A stretch of 64,000 nt of DNA from Lachnospiraceae bacterium (GCA_014804795.1 JAAUZC010000002.1:37985-101984); one strand, 5' to 3'. Shown: positions 44,775-54,160, counted from the stretch's first letter. Notes: generated by a model from the letters alone, not told the origin. Made by a program: numbers and translations.

Positions 44775-45695
44775 ATGGATAATCTACAAACGTACATTGA
44801 AAATTACCTGGGCTATTGTTCTGCTCAAAAATGTCTGGATGAAAAAACACTAAAAGCATATCGGATTGATCTGAAACAGTTTGCCGGGCAAGTTTCCACA
44901 AACAACATTGCAGAAATCAACTCTCCCGAATTAGAAAAATATATAGCCGGGCTTCACCGGCAATATAAACCCAAAACGGCAAAACGTAAAATTGCTTCAT
45001 TGAAAGCATTCTTCCATTATCTGGAATATAAGGATGTCCTTGAACAAAATCCCTTTACTAAAATACGGGTGCGCTTCCGGGAACCTGTAATCCTGCCGAA
45101 GACGATACCGCTGCATACAGTTGAAAAGTTCCTATCTGCAATATATAAGCAATATCAAAACGCTGATACTCCATATCAGAAACGGAACGCTTTGCGTGAT
45201 GCCGCAGTTGCAGAATTATTATTTGCTACCGGCATGAGAATTTCTGAACTTTGTAATTTGAAGATCAATGATGTAAACTTATATGATGGTATTATTCTTG
45301 TCTATGGAAAAGGAGATAAGGAACGGCGCCTTCAGATCGGAAATGAAGCTGTGCTCGGAATTTTAAAAGAATACAAAGATAATTTTTATCGGGAGATGCA
45401 ATCCTGTAATCACTTTTTTGCAAATCAGTCCGGGGACGCTTTATCTGATCAGGCAGTACGCAGAATGATAAATAAATATACTGCGGTAGCCGCAATCGAA
45501 CTGCATATAACGCCGCACATGTTCAGGCATACTTTTGCAACAAGTCTTTTAGAGGCAGATGTTGATATACGCTATATCCAGAAAATGTTAGGACACAGTT
45601 CCATTAATATAACAGAAATATATACGCATGTTACAACGGCAAAACAGAGAGATATCCTTATTACAAAGCATCCACGGAATAATTTTCATATATGA
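44775..45695 (+). CDS. Tyrosine recombinase/integrase (XerC/D-like)
   Basis: 306 residues: N-terminal SAM-like core-binding domain (about 1-95) and catalytic domain with all expected residues: Arg in ATGMRISELCNL, Lys in VYGKGDKERRL, His-x-x-Arg in TPHMFRHTFATSLL, His in KMLGHSSINIT and Tyr in EIYTHVTTAK. It cuts and rejoins DNA at paired inverted sites. A strong AAAGGAG site is present. At the border between the AT-rich cassette and the immunity island, it may serve either, or invert the segment between the 17-bp repeats. It does not look like the housekeeping XerC or XerD because of its setting. Confidence 0.9.
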   Translation: MDNLQTYIENYLGYCSAQKCLDEKTLKAYRIDLKQFAGQVSTNNIAEINSPELEKYIAGLHRQYKPKTAKRKIASLKAFFHYLEYKDVLEQNPFTKIRVRFREPVILPKTIPLHTVEKFLSAIYKQYQNADTPYQKRNALRDAAVAELLFATGMRISELCNLKINDVNLYDGIILVYGKGDKERRLQIGNEAVLGILKEYKDNFYREMQSCNHFFANQSGDALSDQAVRRMINKYTAVAAIELHITPHMFRHTFATSLLEADVDIRYIQKMLGHSSINITEIYTHVTTAKQRDILITKHPRNNFHI

Positions 45696-45820
45696 TTTAT
45701 GGAGACGGGCTTGTTATTGCACGGATGTTGTTCGGTGAAAAGCTTCCGCTGTATCATCAGAATTATACTCAATTTGGCGTTGATGAAAGAATAACAATTA
45801 TTGACGAGAAATGTAAATGA
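45692..45820 (+). CDS. Possible 42-aa ORF overlapping the recombinase stop
   Basis: An ATGA overlap with the integrase opens MIYGDGLVIARMLFGEKLPLYHQ..., 42 residues. It looks like an internal piece of a larger protein rather than a complete gene. From here to 45963 nothing else is supported. Confidence 0.3.
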   Translation: MIYGDGLVIARMLFGEKLPLYHQNYTQFGVDERITIIDEKCK

Positions 45821-45963
45821 AAATATAATTTTGTTTAAACAAGATATCTGTTCAATCAGAATAAAGACTATGAAGGAAAATCCGGAAGGTAGAAATTCTG
45901 GAAGAATTAAAATAAAGAAAGGAATATGTTGTTTTGCGTTTATAAGCATCATACAAGGTAAAA

Positions 45964-46695
45964 ATGATGGAAAAAGAAAACTTTAAAGCTTATATATTAT
46001 ATGGCATCAATGGAAAAACCACTTTTAATGAGTGTATTAAAAATGGGGTATTAATTATATTTATATCGCTACTATTATTTGTTACTATTGGAAGAAATAA
46101 TAAGATATTTCTAGTTTTAGGTATATTACCGATTTTTGTTTATTTTATCGCTACACTTAAGTTAAGTAAAAAAGGACAAAAAATTGAAGGTGTATTTTAT
46201 CTGCTTCATAGTGGTATTTCTTTAGTATGTTTCTCCTACATATTTGCGTTGGCAAGTATAGAAATAGTATATGATTTGTTTGGTGGAAGTGACAGGATCA
46301 CTATAATAGGGGTAATAGTAATAGGTTATATTGCAGTTATTTTCCTATGCAAATATATAATCAGGAAACTGATTGAAGAAAATGCCTATGGTGGTAATTC
46401 TAAAAAATTAATGGGGGGACTTTTTTTTACTACATTTGGAGTGTTGGGAATAAGCACAGGCAAGATTTTTTTACAAGGAATGGATGATAGAAGTGCAAGA
46501 GAATTAGTATGTATTCTTTCTCTGTTTTTATCATACTTATGCTTGATTGGTATATTTAATATATTTAAATATAAATATTTGATGGAGCATAAAGAGCTGT
46601 TAGAGGGATTGGATGAGGATATAAAAGAGCGCGATAGAAAAGTAAGGCAGGAGAAGAACATGAACCGAAAGAAAACAGGAGAAAACATCAAATAA
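45964..46695 (+). CDS. Multi-helix membrane protein, island, unknown
   Basis: 243 residues with about six membrane helices (residues 27-43, 48-66, 78-100, 114-132, 145-165, 182-200) and a charged C-terminus DEDIKERDRKVRQEKNMNRKKTGENIK. No family recognised. AT-rich. A scrap of its 3' end recurs at about 52637-52690, so the gene was part of a segment that has been copied. Within this island it may be an immunity protein for a membrane-active toxin, by context only. Confidence 0.6.
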   Translation: MMEKENFKAYILYGINGKTTFNECIKNGVLIIFISLLLFVTIGRNNKIFLVLGILPIFVYFIATLKLSKKGQKIEGVFYLLHSGISLVCFSYIFALASIEIVYDLFGGSDRITIIGVIVIGYIAVIFLCKYIIRKLIEENAYGGNSKKLMGGLFFTTFGVLGISTGKIFLQGMDDRSARELVCILSLFLSYLCLIGIFNIFKYKYLMEHKELLEGLDEDIKERDRKVRQEKNMNRKKTGENIK

Positions 46696-46777
46696 AGCGG
46701 GGCGGGATATCTAACAACTGATAGAGCGATTTCTTTTTTTGAAAAATTGATTTCTGAATATAAAGAAGCGGCTTGTG

Positions 46778-47284
46778 ATGAATAGCAGAAAGGGGAAAAC
46801 TGATTTGATGATAAAGTATATTCCGCTATTGCTTTGGATTTTAGTTCTTTATTTTATGTCATGGTCTTATACGAGTTTTCGTACAGAGTCTGTACTGATT
46901 ACTACGGGCAAAAATTTAAGTAAGATACTTTTTTTTATAAATTCTTCTCATGGAATTTCTATTGTAAGTATAATCATTGGATTATTTGCACATTTTAGCC
47001 TGATGATTTTTGTAGTGCTGCTTTTTTTTAACGACATTGTACAACTATATGTGGAATTAATCTTAAGGTTTTGGTGGCTGTCAGGTATTTCCTTATTAAC
47101 GATAGGAGAGATAATAGAGACATATATTAAATTTAAAAGGGCGGAAACACCTAAGAAGAGAATTTCTGGGACTAATGATTATTCTGATTTGTTCAGTAGG
47201 ATTTATACTTTACATTACTGCTATATTTGGCTTGGGGCTATACATATTAGTATTTCAATAACTTATTTGGCTTATAAGAGTTGA
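46778..47284 (+). CDS. Membrane protein, island, about 168 aa
   Basis: Three to four membrane helices (about 15-32, 50-85, 95-112, 148-165); no family recognised. The start could be 46778 (or GTG 46775), or 46808 (MIKYIPLLLW), which has AAAGGGG about 13 bases upstream. Pieces of its head recur near 58437-58465, and of its tail (SRIYTLHYCYIWLGA) near 55170-55235 and 60372-60445, always joined to other genes. Confidence 0.55.
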   Translation: MNSRKGKTDLMIKYIPLLLWILVLYFMSWSYTSFRTESVLITTGKNLSKILFFINSSHGISIVSIIIGLFAHFSLMIFVVLLFFNDIVQLYVELILRFWWLSGISLLTIGEIIETYIKFKRAETPKKRISGTNDYSDLFSRIYTLHYCYIWLGAIHISISITYLAYKS

Positions 47285-47375
47285 TAAAGTGGGTAGTAGC
47301 GACTTCTTGTGCCGGCAACAGGATTTGGCAGTTTTGCGGTGGCAGCATGTATGCCTTAATGAAAGGAGATTCAGA

Positions 47376-48344
47376 ATGAACAAAACGCAGATCATTAAAA
47401 AGACAGTAGGAGAAAAATTAAAAGATTACGGTTTTCGCTACTTGAAAACAGACGGGCCATGCCGGATATTTGTGCGGGAAGCGCATGGCTATAAGAGATA
47501 CTATGATCCAGGGATAGATGTGGTGAAGCAGTATATCAATATTCAGGAGTCCGATTACGGGATGGGTCTGACAGTCCGCTTTGAGACGGATGCAGTAAAT
47601 GGGATATCAGGTGATGATGTGAAATTTCTGAAAGAGCATAATCCCAATAGACTGAGCGCCACTAAAAGGTCAAGCTGGTACTTTTATTCGGGTGAGGAAG
47701 ATTATAAAAAAGTACTGCTTTATCTGGCTGACCTTATCATAGAATATGGTCTGGATCATTTAGATCAGATGAGTATAGAGGAAGAGTTTATCCCGACCAA
47801 AGCCATGGCAGAGGAACTGTTTAAAAACCATGCGGAATTAGACCGGCAGTTTTTGAAAAAATATGAATTTAAAACAGTTGCCTACAATATGGCGGATATT
47901 GAGGAGTGGTTCTCGAAATTAAAAGAAATGATTATTTCGGTTTCGGAGAAACCATATGAAGAGGCCAAGGAGCTATTACTTGAGATGGCAGCATTTATTG
48001 GAGAGAGACATTGTGAACTTGTTGGGGCTAAATGGTTTTTTGAAGAAAATTTGAAAACGCCATACACAGAATACTCTGGGGGACGAGGCTTTCCGGCATT
48101 AAGAGATGTAGTAGGATGTTATAGATCATGTAAAAAAGGGGAGGATGTTTCTCGCTGGTTTGGACATGAAATTTTAGGATACGAAGAAGCGTATGAGAAA
48201 AAGAAATGGGGATGGCATAGTACATATTTGAGCCTTTATTCAACCACAGAGACTTTAACGAAAGAAAAGGACAGAAAAGAAAAAAGAAGAAAAGGAAGAA
48301 CGCGAAGAGAGGGATTTGCTGGTGAAATCAATTTGCCAGACTAA
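47376..48344 (+). CDS. Putative immunity-type protein, about 322 aa
   Basis: Start at MNKTQIIKKTVGEKLKDYG (AAAGGAG, 8 bases upstream). It is a soluble alpha/beta protein with the opening LKDYGFRYLKTDGPCRIFVREAHGYKRYYD, comparable in style to DUF4304-type proteins; not firmly assigned. The last residues (AGEINLPD) lie at a join: the DNA at the stop continues into a remnant of a toxin tail (see 48345-48440). Partial copies of its head or tail appear at 52402-52600, 55236-55310 and 60438-60540. Confidence 0.6.
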   Translation: MNKTQIIKKTVGEKLKDYGFRYLKTDGPCRIFVREAHGYKRYYDPGIDVVKQYINIQESDYGMGLTVRFETDAVNGISGDDVKFLKEHNPNRLSATKRSSWYFYSGEEDYKKVLLYLADLIIEYGLDHLDQMSIEEEFIPTKAMAEELFKNHAELDRQFLKKYEFKTVAYNMADIEEWFSKLKEMIISVSEKPYEEAKELLLEMAAFIGERHCELVGAKWFFEENLKTPYTEYSGGRGFPALRDVVGCYRSCKKGEDVSRWFGHEILGYEEAYEKKKWGWHSTYLSLYSTTETLTKEKDRKEKRRKGRTRREGFAGEINLPD

Positions 48345-48440
48345 ATATTTCCAATACAGATATAGGAACGCTGATTCTGGTATATCGGAATGATCAATGG
48401 CAATCATTTGCCGATTATACAGGATATAAACAATAAGAGT
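48345..48440 (+). pseudogene. Toxin-tail remnant (copy of the end of the metallopeptidase toxin)
   Basis: Translates as NISNTDIGTLILVYRNDQWQSFADYTGYKQ, matching NISNTDIAMLILAYSQNEFQSFADYTGHKK at the end of the toxin at 51783-51890. It sits just before an immunity-like gene, as does the fuller copy. Confidence 0.8.
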
Positions 48441-48461
48441 ATTTTCATCAGGGAGGAAAGA

Positions 48462-48908
48462 ATGAATTATAAAAAATTGGTGGTTATAGCAGCGGTTATT
48501 ATAATTGGAATGATTTTTTTATACAGAATTAGAGAGAGAACAAATGAGGAGTATGTTTCTATTTTTCTTGAAAATAGAGAAGACTTTGACTATGTTGCTG
48601 AAATGATGAAGCAGTGGCCTGACAGGAGCATAATAGATTTGGAGGATGGCATATCAAGTGAGGATCAGAAAATAGCAGATGAAATAGAAAATAATATAGA
48701 ATTTTATGAGCATCTGAAGAATTTGCATGATTTGAAAGAAATTAGTGATGTTGTTAAGTGGAGTGATGAGATTGAGTTTTCTTTTAGAAAACCGCCCAAA
48801 AATTATCATGGAGGATGGTATTATTGGGAAAATACAGAAGAAGGTGGTCTTTTGAAAACAGAAGTAATAGACGAACATTGGACATTGGAAATGCTACCTA
48901 ATGTGTGA
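48462..48908 (+). CDS. Membrane-anchored immunity-like protein, copy 1 (148 aa)
   Basis: From MNYKKLVVIAAVIIIGMIF (GGGAGGAAAG upstream). One N-terminal membrane helix (5-22) and an acidic outer domain with DFDYVAEMMKQWPD, DLEDGISSEDQKIADE and the tail PPKNYHGGWYYWENTE. It is a paralogue of the protein at 51904-52377. Both follow the same toxin tail, so they are probably immunity proteins for that metallopeptidase toxin, acting outside the membrane. Function is inferred. Confidence 0.65.
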   Translation: MNYKKLVVIAAVIIIGMIFLYRIRERTNEEYVSIFLENREDFDYVAEMMKQWPDRSIIDLEDGISSEDQKIADEIENNIEFYEHLKNLHDLKEISDVVKWSDEIEFSFRKPPKNYHGGWYYWENTEEGGLLKTEVIDEHWTLEMLPNV

Positions 48909-48932
48909 AATTTTTGCTTTTACACATTAAAT

Positions 48933-48983
48933 ATATGAGATTTGTGGTTTTTGCGATTTTATGTATTGCGATGTTCCTTCAAT
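48933..48983 (+). pseudogene. Scrap of the 303-aa membrane protein gene
   Basis: MRFVVFAILCIAMFLQ then stop; matches MRSVFFVILCIAVFLL inside the gene at 54309. The following bases 48984-49070 are an open stretch (TDFSITKNGEEIVVNAEG...), apparently the tail of another lost gene. Confidence 0.6.
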
Positions 48984-49052
48984 GAACAGATTTTTCAATA
49001 ACCAAAAATGGAGAAGAAATTGTAGTAAATGCAGAGGGAAGAAGGGTTTATT

Positions 49053-50144
49053 ATGAATGCCAAGATTAAAAAAATCATCCCTATAATGTTAATTATAATA
49101 TTAGTGATATGTATTTGGGCAGTGATGAAACCACAGATTTACGAGCCAAGAAAAGAACTGATAGACACTTCTATAATGGGAGAAGAAGTACCGATCAAAA
49201 TAATTACCTTAAATAGAACTATGACATCAAGGGAAAATTATGAAATTGCTTATCTGCTGGGCGATAATGGTAATCTTTATGTATTATGTAATGACACAGA
49301 AAAATATTATGTTGATTTGTGGCAGCCGGAGTTCTGGAAAAACATTGGGATAGTTGATATATGTGCAGAAAAACCATGGTCATATGCAGCGGCATTAGAT
49401 AAGGAAGGGAATGTTTATGTATGGAAAAAGGAGTATCTGTCAGGAGAAAGTGGAGAAACGGAAATAGAAACAAAAAAGAGAGAAGACTGGAAAATACAAA
49501 AGTTGGGAAATATTCCTAAAGTAAGTGAGATTTATGCTACACATAACCAGTTTGTCATTGTAACGGAAGAAGAAAACGTATGCATATGGTCTCCGGAAGA
49601 TAATGTAAATCCGGATATGGATGACATGGAAATGATTGACATGGAAACACCGATTTTAAATATTGCTGCTTCTGAGGAAGCAGTATTTATCCTTGATGAT
49701 AACCATAGTTTGTGGAGTATAGAAAATGGAATGAAAAATTTCCTTAAAGAGAATGTAAAAAGTATTACGCAAGGGTATAAGGGTCTTGCAATTCAGATGA
49801 TAGATAGTGAAAATGAAATATATATATGTAATATTAGTTTGCTGCAACAAGGATATGAAACAGAAATATTTGCAGATAAATATGAAGCGGCGAAAATAGT
49901 ATTCGAAGATAAAATCTCTTCAATATCAGCAAATGGCTGGATTGCAGTTGCATGTACTGATAAGCAGGAATTTTATCGATGGGGAAAGGAAAAAAATCCG
50001 CAATATTGGTATGTGACGGTTCCGTCTATGAGAGTATATGCAGAACCTGTCAAAATAGATTTAGCAGATGCGAAATATTATATGGTTATTGGAGAATGCA
50101 TTGTTTACATAGATGAGCGGAATGAAGTGTTTATTTTAATATAG
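49053..50144 (+). CDS. Membrane-anchored RCC1-like propeller protein, about 363 aa
   Basis: Start at MNAKIKKIIPIML with GGGAAGAAGG upstream. One membrane helix (about 7-24) and an outer domain with repeats such as YLLGDNGNLYVLC, AALDKEGNVYVWKKE, FVIVTEEENVCIWSPE and AVFILDDNHSLWSIE, the pattern of RCC1-type beta-propeller blades. Unlike usual RCC1 proteins the blades are irregular. Role unknown; by neighbours it may be an immunity or decoy protein. Confidence 0.6.
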   Translation: MNAKIKKIIPIMLIIILVICIWAVMKPQIYEPRKELIDTSIMGEEVPIKIITLNRTMTSRENYEIAYLLGDNGNLYVLCNDTEKYYVDLWQPEFWKNIGIVDICAEKPWSYAAALDKEGNVYVWKKEYLSGESGETEIETKKREDWKIQKLGNIPKVSEIYATHNQFVIVTEEENVCIWSPEDNVNPDMDDMEMIDMETPILNIAASEEAVFILDDNHSLWSIENGMKNFLKENVKSITQGYKGLAIQMIDSENEIYICNISLLQQGYETEIFADKYEAAKIVFEDKISSISANGWIAVACTDKQEFYRWGKEKNPQYWYVTVPSMRVYAEPVKIDLADAKYYMVIGECIVYIDERNEVFILI

Positions 50145-50187
50145 AATAATCTTTAATTATCTGGAAAAGAAACAGGAGAGGAGTGAA

Positions 50188-51096
50188 ATGGTTCTTGATA
50201 AATATATGGTTTTATTTATTAAAGGATGCATTGCTGTAATTTTAATATTTGTTGTAGTGAAATTATATCGTAAAGCGAAAGAGGTATGTAAAAAGGACAC
50301 AATTAATCTGGCTGTTTTTTCAAAGATATGGCTTTTCTTTGCTGCAATACTTATTGCAGGGTATCTGGTTTCAGCGTTCTTGATGGGAGGTACTGAAATC
50401 ATAATTATTGATATCATATTACTTGCACTTATAGTATTTTTATGCATTTCGAGTGTTATATGTTGCCGTTGGCATATTGATAGTGATGATGAAGGAATCC
50501 GGTATTGTTCTTTTTGGGGAAAAAGCAGATATTGTTATTATGATCAAATAGAAAGAGTTGAGGTTGATGAAAAAGGTAAAGTATGTATTTATTTTAAAAA
50601 TAAGGATGTGTTGAAGATAAAAATCACAAGTGAAATTCGTGATGCATATCTGATTATGCTATTAAGATGTCATGATATCAATGTTGAATATAAATATAAA
50701 ATGAATGATTTTATAATGCAATTGCCACTGTTTTATCCTGTTATGCATTTGTGTTTTTTTGTAATAGCAGTTTTTTTAACTGTTTTAGAAATGAAATATA
50801 TTGTCTTAGCTGGGCTGTTTTTTGGAGCTCTGGCGTTGGTTTCGCTTTATAATAGTGTGTCCGCGTTTAGAGATAAGGTAATTGTGAAAGGAAATATGAT
50901 AGTTCAGACCCGATTTCTCAGAAAAACAAGAAAAATTGAATATGGGCAGGTAGATAAAGTGATACGCAAGACAAGAGATAATGCACCATACCTTTATTTC
51001 TATTCGGATAAGGGATTGATAATGAAAATAAATATGCTGTGTGATAATAAAGAATTGTTGGAAAAACTTGTAAAAACGCATCATTGGGAGAGATGA
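50188..51096 (+). CDS. Membrane protein with two PH-like cytoplasmic parts
   Basis: 302 residues; helix pairs at about 8-25/48-90 and 185-225, each followed by a beta-rich segment (DDEGIRYCSFWGKSRYCYYDQIERVEV and KGNMIVQTRFLRKTRKIEYGQVDKVI; here listed as two separate stretches near 108-130 and 238-260) as in bacterial PH-domain proteins. GGAGAGGAG precedes the ATG. The stop codon lies in the first bases of an Rhs fragment, marking a join. The partial gene at the window end has a similar plan. Confidence 0.6.
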   Translation: MVLDKYMVLFIKGCIAVILIFVVVKLYRKAKEVCKKDTINLAVFSKIWLFFAAILIAGYLVSAFLMGGTEIIIIDIILLALIVFLCISSVICCRWHIDSDDEGIRYCSFWGKSRYCYYDQIERVEVDEKGKVCIYFKNKDVLKIKITSEIRDAYLIMLLRCHDINVEYKYKMNDFIMQLPLFYPVMHLCFFVIAVFLTVLEMKYIVLAGLFFGALALVSLYNSVSAFRDKVIVKGNMIVQTRFLRKTRKIEYGQVDKVIRKTRDNAPYLYFYSDKGLIMKINMLCDNKELLEKLVKTHHWER

Positions 51097-51907
51097 AAAC
51101 GGACAAGATTCATACGGAAAACATGGAATCGTGCAACCTTTCGGCCATATAGGATATCAGGAAGACCGGATAACAGGGACTTACTATGCCCAGGCGAGGG
51201 AGTATAGGCCGTCGGTCGGAAGATTTGTATTCCGCGATGCAGATAAACATATCGGAAAATGATATTACAATTGATGTATATGTTGATTTTAGAGGGGATG
51301 AAAATCTTACTACAGATAACGGACTTCTTGTAAAGATTTGGCTATAGCAGGAATAGAAAACTGGTCAGGCAATTATCTGGATGTTTTTTGGGAAGATGTT
51401 ACAGTTTCCGTTAATGTGCATGAAGGAGATAGTAGTATTTGGGAGCCGCGGAAGTATGTCATAATAAATTTGGAGGAAAAGAATGGAATTTCTCACACAA
51501 ATTATGAGTGGGGAGTATGGAGAAATACTTCGGGCAGGACAATTCATATGTATAGGATAGACTCAAGAAAGGGTTATGTATTTTCAGATGAGCAATATGA
51601 AACCATTACTCATGAAATGGGACATGTGTTTGGGATTGATGATGGATATAAGGATAAACCTTCTTTCGTTAGAGATTAGGTGGCGAAAGCGCTTGGAATA
51701 ACTCATCCAACTTATCGTCCGGATGCATATAATCTGGGTATTCTTGATGAAGATGATATAATGAGATATCAATATGACAGACTGAATATTTCCAATACAG
51801 ATATTGCAATGCTGATTTTGGCATATTCACAAAATGAATTTCAATCATTTGCTGATTATACTGGACATAAGAAATCAGAATATTTCAGTCAGGAGGGAAA
51901 GGAATGA
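51092..51907 (+). pseudogene. Broken Rhs-type toxin: core end plus metzincin-like peptidase tip
   Basis: Bases 51092-51262 encode an Rhs core end (HIGYQEDRITGTYYAQ and SVGRFVFRDADK). A frame change leads to a linker (NISENDITIDVYVD) that meets a stop near 51345; after another frame change 51338-51907 encode the toxin, with one TAG at 51677. The tip has HEMGHVFGIDD, the HExxHxxGxxD zinc motif, and a later DDIMRYQ resembling a Met-turn, so a metzincin-like protease. Its last codon overlaps the immunity gene (ATGA). At least three lesions make the whole gene inactive. Confidence 0.75.
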
Positions 51908-52377
51908 ATAAGAAAAAATTAGTAGTTTTAGCTGCGATTATTATAGCAGGAATTATAATAATGATAATTAGTTTTTTTGCCAACAGCAATCCAAAAGAAA
52001 GATACGAAAGAATGCGTAAAAAATATGCCTCTATTTTACTTGATAATAAAGAAGATTTTGATTATGTTGCTGAAATAATGCAGCAGTGGCCAGATATAAG
52101 TATTATAGATTTGGAAAATGGCATATCAAGTGAGAATCAGGAGATAGCAGATGAAATATCAGATAATGAAGATTTTTATAGACATTTAAAGAATCTGCAT
52201 GACCTAAAAAAAATCAGTCATGTGGTTAAGCTGGGAGGTGAAACGGAATTCCAATTTACCAGGCCTCCTATGGGTTATCATGGTGGTATTATTTATGGAG
52301 AAGATTTAGAAGCTGACTATTTTGGTCGGTATAAAATAGACGAATACTGGTTTTTAGACTTAATACCAAATGTATAA
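51904..52377 (+). CDS. Membrane-anchored immunity-like protein, copy 2 (157 aa)
   Basis: MNKKKLVVLAAIIIAGIIIMIISFF forms one membrane anchor; the outer part shares DFDYVAEIMQQWPDISIIDLE, NGISSENQEIADE and PPMGYHGGI with copy 1 at 48462. The ATG overlaps the stop of the metallopeptidase toxin tip, the classic toxin-immunity arrangement. It is intact although the toxin is broken. GGAGGGAAAGG is the ribosome site. Confidence 0.7.
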   Translation: MNKKKLVVLAAIIIAGIIIMIISFFANSNPKERYERMRKKYASILLDNKEDFDYVAEIMQQWPDISIIDLENGISSENQEIADEISDNEDFYRHLKNLHDLKKISHVVKLGGETEFQFTRPPMGYHGGIIYGEDLEADYFGRYKIDEYWFLDLIPNV

Positions 52378-52401
52378 AGTATTTTTTTCGATTAAAATAT
52401 A

Positions 52402-52600
52402 CTTGGGGCCAAACGGTTTTTTTAAGAATACTGCGTACGCCATAAACACAGGGGAAAGCAGTGAGGGAAGAGGCTTCGTGGAGCTGGAAGATGTAGACAG
52501 ATGCTATAAAGCATATAAAAAGAGGGAAGATGTTTCACATTGATTTAGGCATGAAATTTTAGGATACGAAGAAGCTTATCAAAAGATGGGATTGGAGTGA
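52402..52600 (+). pseudogene. Decayed copy of the 3' part of the 322-aa gene
   Basis: With stops and frame changes it reads GRGFVELEDVDRCYKAYKK, REDVSH, FRHEILGYEEAYQKMG, matching GRGFPALRDVVGCYRSCKK, GEDVSRWFGHEILGYEEAYEKK of the gene at 47376. Bases 52637-52690 then match the end of the membrane-protein gene at 45964, and 52691-52787 hold an open stretch TEQVIRETVRKSTLTASTAF of unknown origin. Confidence 0.75.
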
Positions 52601-52860
52601 TATAGACTGATAAGGAGTAAAACAGAAAACTAAAACAGGAGAAGACTATGAACCGAAAAGAACAAAAGAAAACACCAAAGCAATGGAAGGCACTGAGCAG
52701 GTGATTCGGGAGACAGTCAGGAAGTCTACGCTTACGGCTTCTACCGCATTTGAGTTCAAAAAACATGTCAGGTATCAGGAGGGGTCTTGAACTGCACGAT
52801 GGAGGAGGAAAAGAAAGGCTTGATCATAATCTGTGGAATTATTTACAGGGGAGAAACCAG

Positions 52861-53295
52861 ATGGGAAGATACAGCGGCGTAACATTGGATAGAGACAGGG
52901 CTTTTGATGTAAACAGTCTAAACGAACTGCTCACACAGGGAAAGTCTATCCTGAATGAAGCAATCGGCATCAGTGAAAAGATGGAGGCTTCCATTTCAGC
53001 AGTTTCCGGCATTTATAACGGGATTGAAAGTAAATACAAGGTCGGCGCTTTGGGTTCTGACCTCTCAAATCTGCAGGGGAAGCTGCAAAAAGAGATTTAT
53101 CAGAATACCATAGACCACATGGATACCATTCTGAACAAACTTATGGAGGATATGCTGTCCTACGACAGCAGACTTGCCCGGGATATAGACAGCATACAGG
53201 AAGTGCTACATTCCGTGAAAGGCAGGATTAGCGAGCGGAAGGTGCTTTTGGATATCGGAGATGTTGGCCTTATGCGCAAATTATACAATGATTGA
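52861..53295 (+). CDS. Helical LXG/WXG-associated-like protein, copy 1 (144 aa)
   Basis: From MGRYSGVTLDRDRAFD (GGGGAGAAACC upstream); the copy at 57151 fixes this start. The protein is almost wholly helical with SLNELLTQGKSILNEAIG, ISAVSGIYNGIESKYKVGAL and HMDTILNKLMEDMLSYDSRLARD, like the small helical partners coded beside type VII secretion LXG effectors. The assignment rests on style and setting. Overlaps nothing; the next gene starts 11 bases on. Confidence 0.55.
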   Translation: MGRYSGVTLDRDRAFDVNSLNELLTQGKSILNEAIGISEKMEASISAVSGIYNGIESKYKVGALGSDLSNLQGKLQKEIYQNTIDHMDTILNKLMEDMLSYDSRLARDIDSIQEVLHSVKGRISERKVLLDIGDVGLMRKLYND

Positions 53296-53306
53296 AAGGA
53301 GACTCT

Positions 53307-54119
53307 ATGAAAAAAATCGGTAAAGTGATTACTATTATTGCTGTTATAAGTGGAGTTGTATTCTGGGGTGTCGTGATTGCCTTTTTTTTAAGTGTTATAA
53401 AAGCTATCGGTGAACCGTCAGATGTTACAGACATTCGAAAATCGATTTCTATCTCATATACGGGAAATGGCGGAACGTCCGGTATATCTTCAGAAAATAG
53501 CGAAGACTTGGATTTGGAGTGGTATGAAACATTGGAAGAGGCTTTGGAGAATGATGAGCTGATCAGAGATAAAGGGGAAGAATTAGGGGGTATTGATTAT
53601 AAGGATGATGATGTCGTGGAACTGCTTCAGATCCAGACAGATGATTACATGGCTGTTTTTTACTGCAGAGTTATGGAAGATGGAGAAGTAGGGCGCATTA
53701 CTTATGTGATCCTCCATGTAAAGGATGGAAAAATTTCACAGCCGTTTAAATTGAATATGGCTGGAAACAAACCAGGATATGAGTCTCTAAGTGGTAAATC
53801 AAGGAACCTCTATGATTGTGACGATGGAGCAGTATTTTATATAGAGCAGGAAATAGTAATAAGAAGGATATTTGGAACGGGGGAAAATAGAATTCCTGTA
53901 TGCTTTGGGATGTGGGATGATGAATCAGAAATAAGGTCTTTGACAATAGCAGGAACAGCACCGAAAGTCATTCCGATTGTTACGGAAAAAGAGACCCGCT
54001 ATTTTTGGTATTTTGAAGATTTGGAATGGGCTGACAGACTGAGTGAAGTAAACTGGAGTCAATATACATATGGAGAAATTATTGATCTTCTGGAAATAGA
54101 GTATGAACCTTCAAATTAA
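53307..54119 (+). CDS. Membrane-anchored protein, duplicated pair copy 1 (270 aa)
   Basis: Start MKKIGKVITIIAVISG (AAAGGAG upstream), as in the copy at 57597. One membrane helix (about 6-32), a Ser/Gly/Thr linker, and an acidic outer domain (EWYETLEEALENDELIRDKG, DDDVVELLQ, PVCFGMWDDESEIRSL). Not recognised. It follows the helical protein gene in both copies of a 1,259-base duplicated unit, so the two proteins probably work together. Confidence 0.6.
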   Translation: MKKIGKVITIIAVISGVVFWGVVIAFFLSVIKAIGEPSDVTDIRKSISISYTGNGGTSGISSENSEDLDLEWYETLEEALENDELIRDKGEELGGIDYKDDDVVELLQIQTDDYMAVFYCRVMEDGEVGRITYVILHVKDGKISQPFKLNMAGNKPGYESLSGKSRNLYDCDDGAVFYIEQEIVIRRIFGTGENRIPVCFGMWDDESEIRSLTIAGTAPKVIPIVTEKETRYFWYFEDLEWADRLSEVNWSQYTYGEIIDLLEIEYEPSN

Positions 54120-54160
54120 TTTTTGGTAAAAATATCGGGTTATATCAAAGGGGTTATAAT

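Noticed and set aside
40592..45963. Complete integrative element with att sites
   Set aside because: A recombinase is present, but I found no direct repeats at both borders and no tRNA target, so only a cassette is claimed.
45801..45986. 61-aa ORF
   Set aside because: No ribosome site, low-complexity composition, and overlap with the start of a better-supported gene.
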